Source of the DNA: Dallia pectoralis
Lineage: Eukaryota; Chordata; Actinopteri; Esociformes; Umbridae
Direction: 5' to 3'
Assembly (NCBI GenBank): GCA_029465975.1
Contig: CM055728.1
Location: 3,493,908 to 3,557,907 of the forward strand
Length of the DNA: 64,000 nucleotides
The stretch's first letter is position 1; every line of letters starts with the position of its first letter. This document shows, in pieces, positions 21,278 through 34,990 of this stretch. The translations under genes and the position numbers were made by a program. The notes under the pieces were generated by a model, which was not told the DNA's origin, ran no database searches, and worked only from the letters and a program-made list of their open reading frames with translations.

Positions 21278-21842
21278 AATGTCACGTTCGGGGAGGACTG
21301 TTTGGGGGGGTGTGTATTAATGCATTCCATAGGAAATGATTGGGGATTGACGACGGCTGCGGGAGGAGTGCGGATTGGACGAAGGACGGGGAGAAGTGGT
21401 GAAGATGGGCAGAAAAGGAGGGGGCGAGGGGAAGGTCGGGACAGAGGAGTGACGGGGAGAGCGTGCGGACCCCGCCAAGCTGAGTGGAACTGCGGGTGCC
21501 CGACAAGCTGCGATTCTACGCTTGCTAGTTGTCCAAAAAGGGAGGGTCGTTTCCAGCTAAGGACTACCTAATTGCTAACAAATTGCTACCGACTTCATTG
21601 CACGCATTGATTCGGCTCTTGCCTGACTTCACAGCGTTCCTGGCGGAGCGACAGTGGTTCTCTGACGTCAGCGGGGAAAACGTCATTCGACCGCGACAGG
21701 GTTCCCCTCCAAGGAAGGACCCCGGAAGAACGCTCGGCTATCACAACTACTGATTACGACCAGAGCGAGGGGGAAACCGATGGATGGCAGGACTTAGCCG
21801 TTGGACTCCGAACGTTACGGTTGGAAACGGGAGTTAATGTGG
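21278..21842. other. GC-rich unclassified sequence before gap 1
   Basis: The stretch is much richer in G and C than its surroundings, with several purine runs (GGGCGAGGGGAAGGTCGGG). It might be the 5' part of a retroelement or a host promoter, but no protein match is recognised and the sequence runs into Ns. Confidence 0.3.
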
Positions 21843-22342
21843 NNNNNNNNNNNNNNNNNNNNNNNNNNNNNNNNNNNNNNNNNNNNNNNNNNNNNNNNNN
21901 NNNNNNNNNNNNNNNNNNNNNNNNNNNNNNNNNNNNNNNNNNNNNNNNNNNNNNNNNNNNNNNNNNNNNNNNNNNNNNNNNNNNNNNNNNNNNNNNNNNN
22001 NNNNNNNNNNNNNNNNNNNNNNNNNNNNNNNNNNNNNNNNNNNNNNNNNNNNNNNNNNNNNNNNNNNNNNNNNNNNNNNNNNNNNNNNNNNNNNNNNNNN
22101 NNNNNNNNNNNNNNNNNNNNNNNNNNNNNNNNNNNNNNNNNNNNNNNNNNNNNNNNNNNNNNNNNNNNNNNNNNNNNNNNNNNNNNNNNNNNNNNNNNNN
22201 NNNNNNNNNNNNNNNNNNNNNNNNNNNNNNNNNNNNNNNNNNNNNNNNNNNNNNNNNNNNNNNNNNNNNNNNNNNNNNNNNNNNNNNNNNNNNNNNNNNN
22301 NNNNNNNNNNNNNNNNNNNNNNNNNNNNNNNNNNNNNNNNNN
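21843..22342. other. Assembly gap of exactly 500 N
   Basis: Exactly 500 Ns, a placeholder size. The gap abuts the start of the largest satellite array, so real length and content are unknown. Translations across it are meaningless. Confidence 0.99.
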
Positions 22343-25300
22343 AACCAGTCCTCCTTCCTCCTTCTGTGGTCAAAGTGAATAAATGCAGCCTAAAACAACA
22401 CAAATAGCAAACAAACAGGCAACACAATAAAAAAACTCTAAAATGATGTCCTCCTCTCGTCCCTGACCTCAGTCCTCCTTCCTCCTTCTCTGGTCAAAGT
22501 GAATAAATGCAGCCTAAAACAACACAAATGCAAACAAACAACACAAAAAAAAAAAAACAATAAAAAAACTCTAAAATGATGTCCTCCTCTCTCCATCCTC
22601 CCGCTCTGAACCAGTCCTCCTTCCTCCTTCTGTGGTCAAAGTGAATAAATGCAGCCTAAAACAACACAAATGGCAAACAAACAGGCAACACAATAAAAAA
22701 ACTCTAAAATGATGTCCTCCTCTCTCCATCCTCCCGCTCTGAACCAGTCCTCCTTCCTCCTTCTGTGGTCAAAGTGAATAAATGCAGCCTAAAACAACAC
22801 AAATGGCAAACAAACAGGCAACACAATAAAAAACTCTAAAATGATGTCCTCCTCCCATCCTCCCTGACCTCAGTCCTCCTTCCTCCTTCTGTGGTCAAAG
22901 TGAATAAATGCAGCCTAAAACAACACAAATGCAAACAAACAGGCAACACAATAAAAAAACTCTAAAATGATGTCCTCCTCCTCCCCTGACCTCCTCCTTC
23001 CAAAGTGAATAAATGCAGCCTAAAACAACAGTCCTTCCTCTCCTCCTCCCGCTCTCCAGTCCTCCTTCCTCCTTCTCTGGTCAAAAGTGAATAAATGCAG
23101 CCTAAAACAACACAAACAGCAAACAAACAAAACTCTAAAATGCAACACAAAGTAAAAATGCAAAAACAACACAAATGGCAAACAAACAAGCAAAACAATA
23201 AAAAACTAAAATGATGTCCTCCTCTCTCCATCCTCCCGCTCTGAACCAGTCCTCCTTCCTCCTTCTGTGGTCAAAGTGAATAAATGCAGCCTAAAACAAC
23301 ACAAATAGCAAACAAACAGGCAACACAATAAAAAAACTCTAAAATGATGTCCTCCTCTCTCCATCCTCCCGCTCTGAACCAGTCCTCCTTCCTCCTTCTG
23401 TGGTCAAAGTGAATAAATGCAGCCTAAAACAACACAAATGGCAAACAAACAGGCAACACAAAAAAAACTCTGAAATGATGTCCTCCTCTGCAGCCTAAAA
23501 CAACACAAATCCTCTGAAATGATGTCCTCCTCTCCCATCCTCCCGCTCTGAACCAGTCCTCCTTCCTCCTTCTGTGGTCAAAGTGAATAAATGCAGCCTA
23601 AAACAACACACAAACAAAACAAACAAAACAACAAAAAAACTAAAATGATGATGTCCTCTCTCCATCCTCCGTCCCTGACCAGTCTACTCTTCCTCCTTCT
23701 CTGGTCAAAGTGAATAAATGCAGCCTAAAACAACACAAATGCAAACAAACAGGCAACACAATAAAAAAACTCTAAAATGATGTCCTCCTCCATCCTCCCG
23801 ACCTGAACCAGTCCTCCTTCCTCCTTCTCTGGTCAAAGTGAATAAATGCAGCCTAAAACAACACAAATGGCAAACAAACAGGCAACACAATAAAAAAACT
23901 CTAAAATGATGTCCTCCTCCTCCATCCTCCCGCTCTGAACCAGTCCTCCTTCCTCCTTCTGTGGTCAAAGTGAATAAATGCAGCCTAAAACAACACAAAT
24001 GGCAAACAAACAGGCAACAACAATAAAAAAACTCTGAAATGATGTCCTCTCCATCCCTCCCCTCTGAACTCCTCCCTTCTGTGGTCAAAGTGAATAAATG
24101 CAGCCTAAAACAACACAAATGGCAAACAAACAGGCAAAACAAAAAAAAACTCTGAAATGATGTCTCTAAAATGATGTCCTCCTCCAACACAAATCCCTGA
24201 CCTCGATCCCTCCTCCTTCCTCCTCCTTCTCTGGTCAAAGTGAATAAATGCAGCCTAAAACAACACAAATAGCAAACAAACAGGCAACACAATAAAAAAA
24301 AACTCTAAAATGATGTCCTCCTCTCTCCATCCTCCCGCTCTGAACCAGTCCTCCTTCCTCCTTCTCTGGTCAAAGTGAATAAATGCAGCCTAAAACAACA
24401 CAAATAGCAAACAAACAGGCAACACAATAAAAAAACTCTAAAATGATGTCCTCCTCTCTCCATCCTCCCGCTCTGAACCAGTCCTCCTTCCTCCTTCTGT
24501 GGTCAAAGTGAATAAATGCAGCCTAAAACAACACAAATGGCAAACAAACAGGCAAAACAATAAAAAAACTCTAAAATGATGTCCTCCTCTCTACATCCTC
24601 CGTCCCTGACCTCGTCCTCCTTCCTCCTTCTCTGGTCAAAGTGAAACAATGCAGCCTAAAACAACACAAATAGCAAACAAACAGGCAACACAATAAAAAA
24701 CTCTAAAATGATGTCCTCCTCTCTCCATCCTCCCGCTCTGAACCAGTCCTCCTTCCTCCTTCTCTGGTCAAAGTGAATGCAAATGCAGCCTAAAACAACA
24801 CAAATAAATGCAGCCTAAACAAACAAATGGCAAACAAACAGGCAAAAAAAAAAACTCTAAAATGATGTCCTCCTCCTCCCTCCCCTCTGAACCAGTCCTC
24901 CTTCCTCCTTCTGTGGTCAAAGTGAATAAATGCAGCCTAAAACAACACAAATAGCAAACAAACAGGCAACACAATAAAAAAAACTCTAAAATGATGTCCT
25001 CCTCTCCCATCCTCCCGCTCTGAACCAGTCCTCCTTCCTCCTTCTGTGGTCAAAGTGAATAAATGCAGCCTAAAACAACACAAATAGCAAACAAACAGGC
25101 AACACAATAAAAAAACTCTAAAATGATGTCCTCCTCCTCCCATCCTCGCACAAATCTGAACCAGTCCTCCTTCCTCCTTCTGTGGTCAAAGTGAATAAAT
25201 GCAGCCTAAAACAACACAAATGCAAACAAACAGGCAACACAATAAAAAAAACTCTAAATGATGTCCTCCTCCTCCATCCTCCCGACCTCTGAACCAGTCC

Positions 25301-28300
25301 TTCCTCCTTCTGTGGTCAAAGTGAATAAATGCAGCCTAAAACAACACAAATGCAAACAAACAGGCAACACAATAAAAAAAACTCTAAAATGATGTCCTCC
25401 TCTCTCCATCCTCCCGCTCTGAACCAGTCCTCCTTCCTCCTTCTGTGGTCAAAGTGATAAAATGCAGCCTAAAACAACACAAATGGCAAACAAACAGGCA
25501 ACACAATAAAATAAACTCTAAAATGATGACCTCCTTCGTCCCTGACCTCGTCCTCCTTCTCTGGTCAAAGTGAAACAATGCAGCCTAAAACAACACAAAT
25601 AGCAAACAAACAGGCAACACAATAAAAAAACTCTAAAATGATGTCCTCCTTCCATCCTCCTCTCTCCTGGTCAAAGTGAATAAATGCAGCCTAAAACAAC
25701 ACAAATAGCAAACAAACAGGCAACACAATAAAAAAACTCTAAAATGATGTCCTCCTCTCTCCATCCTCCCGCTCTGAACCAGTCCTCCTTCCTCCTTCTG
25801 TGGTCAAAGTGAATAAATGCAGCCTAAAACAACACAAATGGCAAACAAGCAAAACAAAAAAAAAAGATACTCTAAAACGATGTCCTCCTCCGTCCCTGAC
25901 CTCCCGTACTCCAGTCCTCCTTCTCCTTCTGTGGTCAAAGTGAATAAATGCAGCCTAAAAACACAAATGGCAAACAAACAAACAGGCAACACAATAAAAA
26001 AACTCTGAAAATGATGTCCTCCTCTCTCCATCCTCCTCCCGCTCTGAACCAGTCCTCCTTCCTCCTTCTGTGGTCAAAGTGAATAAATGCAGCCTAAAAC
26101 AACACAAATAGCAGCAAACAAACAGGAACACAATAAAAAAAACTCTAAAATGATGTCCTCCTCTCTCCATCCTCCCGCTCTGAACCAGTCCTCCTTCCTC
26201 CTTCTGAATGGTCAAAGTGAAAAATGCAGCCTAAAACAACACAAATGGCAAACAAACAAAAATGCAGCAAAACACAAATAAAACAAACAGGCAACTCTAA
26301 AAAACTCTGAAATGATGTCCTCCTCTCCATCATCCCTGACCTCAGTCCTCCTTCCTCCTTCTCTGGTCAAAGTGAAAAATGCAGCCTAAAACAACACAAA
26401 TGCAAACAAACAGGCAACACAATAAAAAAAAAAAACTCTAAAATGATGTCCTCCTCCTCCATCCTCCCGACTGAACCAGTCCTCCTTCTCCTTCTGGTCA
26501 AAGTGAATAAATGCAGCCTAAAACAACACAAATGGCAAACAAACAGGCAACACAATAAAAAAACTCTAAAATGATGTCCTCCTCTCGTCCCTGACCTCCT
26601 CCTCCTTCTGTGGTCAAAGTGAATAAATGCAGCCTAAAACAACACAAATAGCAAACAAACAGGCAACACAATAAAAAAAACTCTGAAATGATGTCCTCCT
26701 CTCTCCATCCTCCCGCTCTGAACCAGTCCTCCTTCCTCCTTCTCTGGTCAAAGTTAATAAATGCAGCCTAAAACAACACAAACAGCAAACAAACAGGCAA
26801 CACAATAAAAAAAACTCTAAAATGATGTCCTCCTCTCTCCATCCTCCCGCTCTGAACCAGTCCTCCTTCCTCCTTCTGTGGTCAAAGTGAATAAATGCAG
26901 CCTAAAACAACACAAATGGCAAACAAACAAACAAAACACAATAAAAAAAAAACTCTAAAATGATGTCCTCCTCCCTGAACCAGTCCTCCTTCCCTGTGGT
27001 CAAAGTGAATAAATGCAGCCTAAAACAACACAAATAGTCCTCCTTCCTCCTTCCTTCCTGGGTCAAAGTGAATAAATGCAGCCTAAAACAACACAAATAG
27101 CAAACAAACAGGCAACACAATAAAAAAACTCTAAAATGATGTCCTCCTCTCCATCCTCCCGCTCTGAACCAGTCCTCCTTCCTCCTTCTCAAAGAATAAA
27201 TGCAGCCTAAAACAACACAAATGGCAAACAAACAGGCAACACAATAAAAAAACTCTGAAATGATGTCTCTCTGATGTCCTCCTCCCGCCCTGAAATGATG
27301 TCCTCCTCTCAAAGTGAATAAATGCAGCCCTCCCTGCTCTGCAAAAACAACACAAAAGGCAAACAAACAGGCAAACCAAAATGATGTCCTCCTCTGAACC
27401 AGTCCTCCTCCTTCTGTGGTCAAAGTGAATAAATGCAGCCTAAAACAACACAAATGGCAAACAAACAAAAAAAAAACTCTAAAAAAACTCTAAAATGATG
27501 TCCTCCTCCTCCATCCTCCCGACCTCGTACCTCCTTCCTCCTTCTGTGGTCAAAGTGAAACAAATGCAGCCTAAAACAACACAAATGGCAAACAAACAGG
27601 CAACACAATAAAAAACCTCTAAAATGATGTCCTCCTCCTCCCCTGACCTCTGAACCAGTCCTCCTTCCTCCTTCTGTGGTCAAAGTGAATAAATGCAGCC
27701 TAAAACAACACAAATAGCAAACAAACAGGCAACACAATAAAAAAAACTCTCTAAAATGATGTCCTCCTCCATCCTCCCGACTCTGAACCAGTCCTCCTTC
27801 CTCCTTCTCTGGTCAAAGTGAATAAATGCAGCCTAAAACAACACAAATAGCACAAACAGGCAACACAAAAAAAAAACAAAATGATGTCCTCCTCTCCATC
27901 CTCCTCCCTCTGAACCAGTCCTCCTTCCTCCTTCTGGTCAAAGTGAATAAATGCAGCCTAAAACAACACAAATGGCAAACAAACAGGCATGAAACCTCCT
28001 CCTCCCCCCTCTGAACTCTCCTTCCTCCTTCTGTGGTCAAAGTGAATAAATGCAGCCTAAAACAACACAAATGGCAAACAAACAGGCAACACAATAAAAA
28101 AACTCTAAAATGATGTCCTCCTCCATCCCCCGCCTGACCTCAGTCCTCCTTCCTCCTTCTGTGGTCAAAGTGAATAAATGCAGCCTAAAACAACACAAAT
28201 GGCAAACAAACAGGCAACACAATAAAAAAAATGATGTCCTCTAAAATGATGTCCTCCTCTCTCCATCCTCCCAAATCTCAGAACCAGTCCTCCTCCTCCT

Positions 28301-31300
28301 CCTGTGGTCAAAGTGAATAAATGCAGCCTAAAACAACACAAATAGCAAACAAACAGGCAACACAATAAAAAAAACTCTAAAAATGATGTCCTCCTCTCTC
28401 CATCCTCCCGCTCTGAACCAGTCCTCCTTCCTCCTTCTCTGGTCAAAGTGAATAAATGCAGCCTAAAACAACACAAATGGCTAACAAACAAAAAAAAAAA
28501 AAAAAATAAACTCTAAAATGATGTCCTCCTCCGTCCCTGACCTCGTACTCCTTCCTCCTTCTGTGGTCAAAGTGAATAAATGCAGCCTAAAACAACACAA
28601 ATAGCAAACAAACAGGCAACACAATAAAAAAACTCTAAAATGATGTCCTCCTCCTTCCTCCTTCTCTGGTCAAAGTGAATAAATGCAGCCTAAAACAACA
28701 CAAATCAAACAAACAGGCAACACAATAAAAAACTGAACCTCCTCTCTCCCTCCTCCCGTCCTCCTCCTTCCTCCTTCTGTGGTCAAAGTGAATAAATGCA
28801 GCCTAAAACAACACAAATAGCAAACAAACAGGCAACACAATAAAAAAAAAATGATGTCCTCCTCTCTCCATCCTCCCGCTCTGAACCAGTCCTCCTTCCT
28901 CCTTCTCTGGTCAAAGTGAATAAATGCAGCCTAAAACAACACAAATGGCAAACAAACAGGCAACACAATAAAAAAACTCTAAAATGATGTCCTCCTCCGT
29001 CCCTGACCTCGTACTCCTTCCTCCTTCTGTGGTCAAAGTGAATAAATGCAGCCTAAAACAACACAAATAGCAAACAAACAGGCAACACAATAAAAAAACT
29101 CTAAAATGATGTCCTCCTCCATCCTCCCGCTCTGAACCAGTCCTCCTTCCTCCTTCTCTGGTCAAAGTGAATAAATGCAGCCTAAAACAACACAAATGGC
29201 AAACAAACAAGCAAAACAATAAAAAAAACTAAAATGATGTCCTCCTCCCATCCCTGACCTCTGAACCAGTCCTTCCTCCTTCTGTGGTCAAAGTGAATAA
29301 ATGCAGCCTAAAACAACACAAATAGCAAACAAACAGGCAACACAATAAAAAAACAACACTAAAATGATGTCCTCCTCTCCTCATCCTCCCTGAACCAGTC
29401 CTCCTCCTTCTGTGGTCAAAGTGAATAAATGCAGCCTAAAACAACACAAATAGCAAACAAACAGGCAACACAATAAAAAAAAACTCTAAAATGATCCTCT
29501 CTCCTCCTCCCTCTCCTTCCTCCTTCTGTGGTCAAAGTCAGCCTAAAACAACACAAATCCAAACAGGCAACACAATAAAAAAAACTCTAAAATGATGTCC
29601 TCCTCTCTCCATCCTCCCGCTCTGAACCAGTCCTCCTTCCTCCTTCTGTGGTCAAAGTGAATAAATGCAGCCTAAAACAACACAAATGGCAAACAAACAG
29701 GCAACACAATAAAAAAAAACTCTAAAATGATGTCCTCCTCTCTCCATCCTCCCGCTCTGAACCAGTCCTCCTTCCTCCTTCTCTGGTCAAAGTGAAAAAA
29801 TGCAGCCTAAAACAACACAAATGGCAAACAAACAAGCAAAACAAGAAAAGAACTCCAAAACGATGTCCTCCTCCGTCCCTGACCTCGTACTCCTTCCTCC
29901 TTCTGTGGTCAACGTGAATAAATGCAGCCTAAAACAACACAAATGGCAAACAAACAGGCAACACAAAAAAAAAACCTCTAAAATGATGTCCCTCAACACA
30001 AATAGCAAACCAGGCAACACAATAAAAAAACTCTAAAATGATGATCTCCTCCTCCCTCCTCCCGCTCCTCCTCCTTCCTCCTTCTCTGGTCAAAGTGAAT
30101 AAATGCAGCCTAAAACAACACAAATAGCAAACAAACAGGCAACACAATAAAAAAAACTCTAAAATGATGTCCTCCTCTCTCCATCCTCCCGCTCTGAACC
30201 AGTCCTCCTTCCTCCTTCTCTGGTCAAAGTGAATAAATGCAGCCTAAAACAACACAAATGGCAAACAAACAGGCAACACAAAAAAAAACTCTAAAATGAT
30301 GTCCTCCTCCTCCCCTGACCTCGAACCAGTCCTCCTTCCTTCTGTGGTCAAAGTGAATAAATGCAGCCTAAAACAACACAAATAGCAAACAAACAGGCAA
30401 CACAATAAAAAAACTCTAAAATGATGTCCTCCTCCTCCATCCTCCCGCCTGAACCAGTCCTCCTTCCTCCTTCTCTGGTCAAAAATGCAGTGAAAAAATG
30501 CAGCCTAAAACAACACAAAATAGCAAACAAACAGGCAAACAAAAAAAAAAACTAAAATGATGTCCTCCTCCTCCAAACCAGTCCTCCTTCCTCCTTCTGG
30601 TCAAAGTGAATAAATGCAGCCTAAAACAACACAAACAAACAAAAAAAAAAAATAAAAGATAAACTCTAAAATGATGTCCTCCTCCGTCCCTGACCTCGTA
30701 CCAGTCCTCCTTCCTCCTTCTGTGGTCAAAGTGAATAAATGCAGCCTAAAACAACACAAATAGCAAACAAACAGGCAACACAATAAAAAAAACTCTAAAA
30801 TGATGTCCTCCTCTCTCCATCCTCCCGCTCTGAACCAGTCCTCCTTCCTCCTTCTGTGGTCAAAGTGAATAAATGCAGCCTAAAACAACACAAATAGCAA
30901 ACAAACAGGCAACACAATAAAAAAACTCTGAAATGATGTCCTCCTCTCTCCATCCTCCCTCTGAAAATGATGTCCTCCTCTCTCCTCCTCCTCCCTCTGA
31001 ACCAGTCCTCCTTCCTCCTTCTCTGGTCAAAGTTAAACAATGCAGCCTAAAACAACACAAATGGCAAGCAAAACAAGAAAAGATACTCCAAAACGATGTC
31101 CTCCTCCGTCCCTGACCTCGTACTCCTTCCTCCTTCTGTGGTCAACGTGAATAAATGCAGCCTAAAACAACACAAACAGCAAACAAACAGGCAACACAAT
31201 AAAAAAAAACTCTGAAATGATGTCCTCCTCTCTCCATCCTCCCGCTCTGAACCAGTCCTCCTTCTCTGGTCAAAGTGAATAAATGCAGCCTAAAACAACA

Positions 31301-33607
31301 CAAAAAAAACAAACAGCAACACAATAAAAAAACTCTAAAATGATGTCCTCCTCCTCCTCCTGGTCAAAAATGATGGTCAAAGTGAATAAATGCAGCCTAA
31401 AACAACACAAATAGCAAACAAACAGGCAACACAATAAAAAAACTCTAAAATGATGTCCTCCTCTCTCCATCCTCCCGCTCTGAACCAGTCCTCCTTCCTC
31501 CTTCTCTGGTCAAAGTGAATAAATGCAGCCTAAAACAACACAAATGGCAAACAAACAAATGATGCAACACAAAAAAAAAGCCTAAAACAACTCTAAAATG
31601 AAATGATGTCCTCCTCCATCCCCCGCTGACCTCAGTCCTCCTTCCTCCTTCTGTGGTCAAAGTGAATAAATGCAGCCTAAAACAACACAAATGGCAAACA
31701 AACAGGCAACACAATAAAAAAACTCTGAAAATGATGTCCTCCTCTCTCCATCCTCCCGCTCTGAACCAGTCCTCCTTCCTCCTTCTCTGGTCAAAGTGAA
31801 TAAATGCAGCCTAAAACAACACAAATAGCAAACAAACAGGCAACACAATAAAAAAACTCTAAAATGATGTCCTCCTCTCCATCCTCCCGCTCTGAACCAG
31901 TCCTCCTTCCTCCTTCTGTGGTCAAAGTGAAATGCAGCCTAAAACAACACAAATGGCAAACAAACAGGCAACACAATAAAAAAACCTCTGAAATGATGTC
32001 CTCCTCCATCCCCTGACCTCGTACTCCTTCCTCCTTCTCTCTGTGGTCAAAGTGAATAAATGCAGCCTAAAACAACACAAATAGCAAACAAAAACAACAC
32101 AAAACAAACAAACAAAACACAAAAAAAAACTCTAAAATGATGTCCTCCTCTCTCCATCCTCCCGCTCTGAACCAGTCCTCCTTCCTCCTTCTCTGGTCAA
32201 AGTGAATAAATGCAGCCTAAAACAACACAAATGGCAAACAAACAGGCAAAAAAAAAAAATGTCCTCCTCTGAAATGTCCTCCTCAAACAGTCCCCTGACC
32301 TCCTCCGTCCCTGACCTCCTCTTCCTCCTTCTTCTGGTCAAAGTGAATAAATGCAGCCTAAAACAACACAAATAGCAAACAAACAGGCAAAACAATAAAA
32401 AAACTCTAAAATGATGTCCTCCTCTCCATCCCTCCTCCCGCTCTGAACTCCTCCTTCTCCTGGTCAAAGTGAATAAATGCAGCCTAAAACAACACAAATA
32501 GCAAACAAACAGGCAACACAATAAAAAAAACTCTAAAATGATGTCCTCCTCTCTCCATCCTCCCGCTCTGAACCAGTCCTCCTTCCTCCTTCTCTGGTCA
32601 AAGTGAATAAATGCAGCCTAAAACAACACAAATAGCAAACAAACAGGCAACACAATAAAAAAACTCTAAAATGATGTCCTCCTCTCTCCCCGCTCTGATC
32701 CTCCCGCTCTGAACCAGTCCTCCTTCCTGGTCAAAGTGAATAAATGCAGCCTAAAACAACACAAATAGCAAACAAACAGGCAACACAATAAAAAAAACTC
32801 TAAAATGATGTCCTCCTCTCTCCCTCTAAAATGATGTCCTCCTCTCTCCATCCTCCCGACCTGAACCAGTCCTCCTTCCTCCTTCTCTGGTCAAAGTGAA
32901 TAAATGCAGCCTAAAACAACACAAATGGCAAACAAACAGGCAACACAATAAAAAAAACTCTAAAATGATGTCCTCCTCCTCCATCCTCCCGCTCTGAACC
33001 AGTCCTCCTCCAGTCCTCCTTCCTCTTCTGGTCAAAGTGAATAAATGCAGCCTAAAACAACACAAATAGCAAACAAACAGGCAACACAATAAAAAATAAA
33101 CTCTAAAATGATGTCCTCCTCTCTCCATCCTCCCGCTCTGAACCAGTCCTCCTCCTTCTGTGGTCAAAGTGAATAAATGCAGCCTAAAAACAACACAAAT
33201 AAACAAACAGCAAACAAACAGGCAACACAAAAAAAAAACAACACAAATGAAACAAACAGGCAACACAATCTCTAAAATGATGTCCTCCTCTCCATCCCCC
33301 GCTCTGAACCAGTCCTCCTTCCTCCTTCTGTGGTCAAAGTGAATAAATGCAGCCTAAAACAACACAAATAGCAAACAAACAGGCAACACAATAAAAAAAC
33401 TCTAAAATGATGTCCTCCTCCATCCTCCCGCCTCCAGTCCTCCTTCCTCCTTCTGTGGTCAAAGTGAATAAATGCAGCCTAAAACAACACAAATAGCAAA
33501 CAAACAGGCAACACAATAAAAAAACTCTAAAATGATGTCCTCCTCTCTCCATCCTCCCGCTCTGAACCAGTCCTCCTTCCTCCTTCTGTGGTCAAAGTGA
33601 ATAAATG
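22343..33607. repeat. Satellite array Z, ~123-135-bp monomers (about 85-90 units)
   Basis: A monomer built of ATGATGTCCTCCTC, CCATCCTCCCGCTCTGAACC, TCCTTCCTCCTTCT, GGTCAAAGTGAATAAATGCA, GCCTAAAACAACACAAAT and AACAAACAGGCAACACAATA repeats for over 11 kb. Two monomer types differ in the segment after TCCTCC: CATCCTCCCGCTCTGAACC or GTCCCTGACCTCGTACTCC. Many units are shortened or scrambled (for example 23,460-23,540, 27,240-27,400, 32,240-32,330), far more than in arrays X and Y. The minus strand of most monomers has an open frame with CCLFVC and FRLHLFTL, but frequent indels show it is not a gene. Confidence 0.95.
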
Positions 33608-33892
33608 TCAACACACTGTCTCTCTCCCCAAAGTGTGCATATTGCCATTTCAACAATTTATGTATTGGGTATTTTCCAGACCCACTGCAATTGGCAACTT
33701 TCATCCAGTACTGCATTTTAGGAGTTGCTATGACACTAGCCATGAAAATGCCATCCAGACCCACTATTTTAACACACTTGCCATAGGAGTTTTTAAAACC
33801 TCCAGGCCCACTAACACATCTGGGCCTAACACATGTGTTTTTCATAATTTGTCTCTACTAAGCATGAATTGAATATTCAACAATTTATGTAT
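33608..33892. repeat. Linker between satellite and 55-bp array (block Z)
   Basis: It starts TGTCAACACACTGTC and includes GTGCATATTGCCATTT and ATGACACTAGCCATGAAAAT. The same pieces, in the same order, occur in blocks X and Y. Here the 33-bp array is reduced to isolated CCAGACCCACT fragments. Confidence 0.7.
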
Positions 33893-34389
33893 GGCAATTT
33901 TTACAACACCTAACACATCTGGGCCTAAACAGTGACCATAAATACAGGGAGTTGGCAATACAACACTAACACATCTGGGCCTAAACAGTGACCATAAATA
34001 CAGGAGTAAATGGCAATACAACACTAACACATCTGGGCCTAAACAGTGACCATAAATACAGGAGGTGGCAATACAACACTAACACATCTGGGCCTAAACA
34101 GTGACCATAAATACAGGAGTTGGCAATACAACACTAACACATCTGGGCCTAAACAGTGACCATAAATACAGGAGGTGGCAATACAACACTAACACATCTG
34201 GGCCTAAACAGTGACCATAAATACAGTAGTTGGCAATACAACACTAACACATCTGGGCCTAAACAGTGACCATAAATACAGGAGGTGGCAATACAACACT
34301 AACACATCTGGGCCTAAACAGTGACCATAAATACAGTAGTTGGCAATACAACACTAACACATCTGGGCCTAAACAGTGACCATAAATAC
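33893..34389. repeat. 55-bp tandem array (block Z, about 9 units)
   Basis: The unit contains GGCAATACAACACTAACACA, TCTGGGCCTAAACAGTGACC and ATAAATACAG plus GAGGT or TAGTT. Units are almost identical, which suggests recent amplification or conversion. Block X has about five and block Y about two. Confidence 0.93.
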
Positions 34390-34990
34390 TGTGGGCGGCG
34401 ATGCGGCAGCCATTGTGGGCGGCGATGCGGCAGCCATTGTGGGCGGCGATGGCGGGAGCCATCGTGGACGCTGGCGAGACGGCGGCAGCCATCGTGGACG
34501 CTGGCGTGACGGTGGCAGCCATCTTGGGCGCTGGCGTGACGGCGGCAGCCATCTTGGACGCTGGCGGGACGACGGCAGCCATCTTGGGCGCTGGCGTGAC
34601 AGCAACAGCCATCTTGAGCGCTGGCGTGACGGCAACAGCCATCTTGGGCGCTGGCGTGACGGCAACAGCCATCTTGGGCGCTGGCGTGACGGCGGGAGCC
34701 ATCGTGGACGCTGGCGAGACGGCGGCAGCCATCTTGGGCGCTGGCGGGACGACGGCAGCCATCTTGAGCGCTGGCGGGACGACAACAGCCATCTTGGGCG
34801 CTGGCGTGACGGCGGGAGCCATCGTGGACGCTGGCGAGACGGCGGCAGCCATCTTGGGCGCTGGCGGGACGACGGCAGCCATCTTGAGCGCCGGCGGGAC
34901 GACGGCAGCCATCTTGTGCGCTGGCGTGACGGCGGGAACCATCGTGGACGCTGGCGTGACGGTGGCAGCCATCTCAGGCGCTGGCTCCTG
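34390..34990. repeat. GC-rich 30-bp tandem array (about 20 units)
   Basis: The unit is GCTGGCGTGACGGCGGCAGC plus CATCTTGGGC with variable third-codon-like positions. All six frames are largely open; the minus strand reads a 10-residue repeat of KMAAVVPPAP/KMAVAVTPAP type. It lies within the LTR-element fragment described next, and abuts the 55-bp array abruptly at about 34,389. Confidence 0.9.

Noticed and set aside
22962..33552. Many minus-strand frames of 60-190 residues with CCLFVCYLCCFRLHLF, looking like small membrane proteins
   Set aside because: They are translations of the satellite monomer. Frames persist only where neighbouring monomers are multiples of three, break at random, and lack start context or splice logic.
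33893..34389. CRISPR-like array of 55-bp units
   Set aside because: Units are contiguous with no unique spacers, and the context is a vertebrate satellite block.
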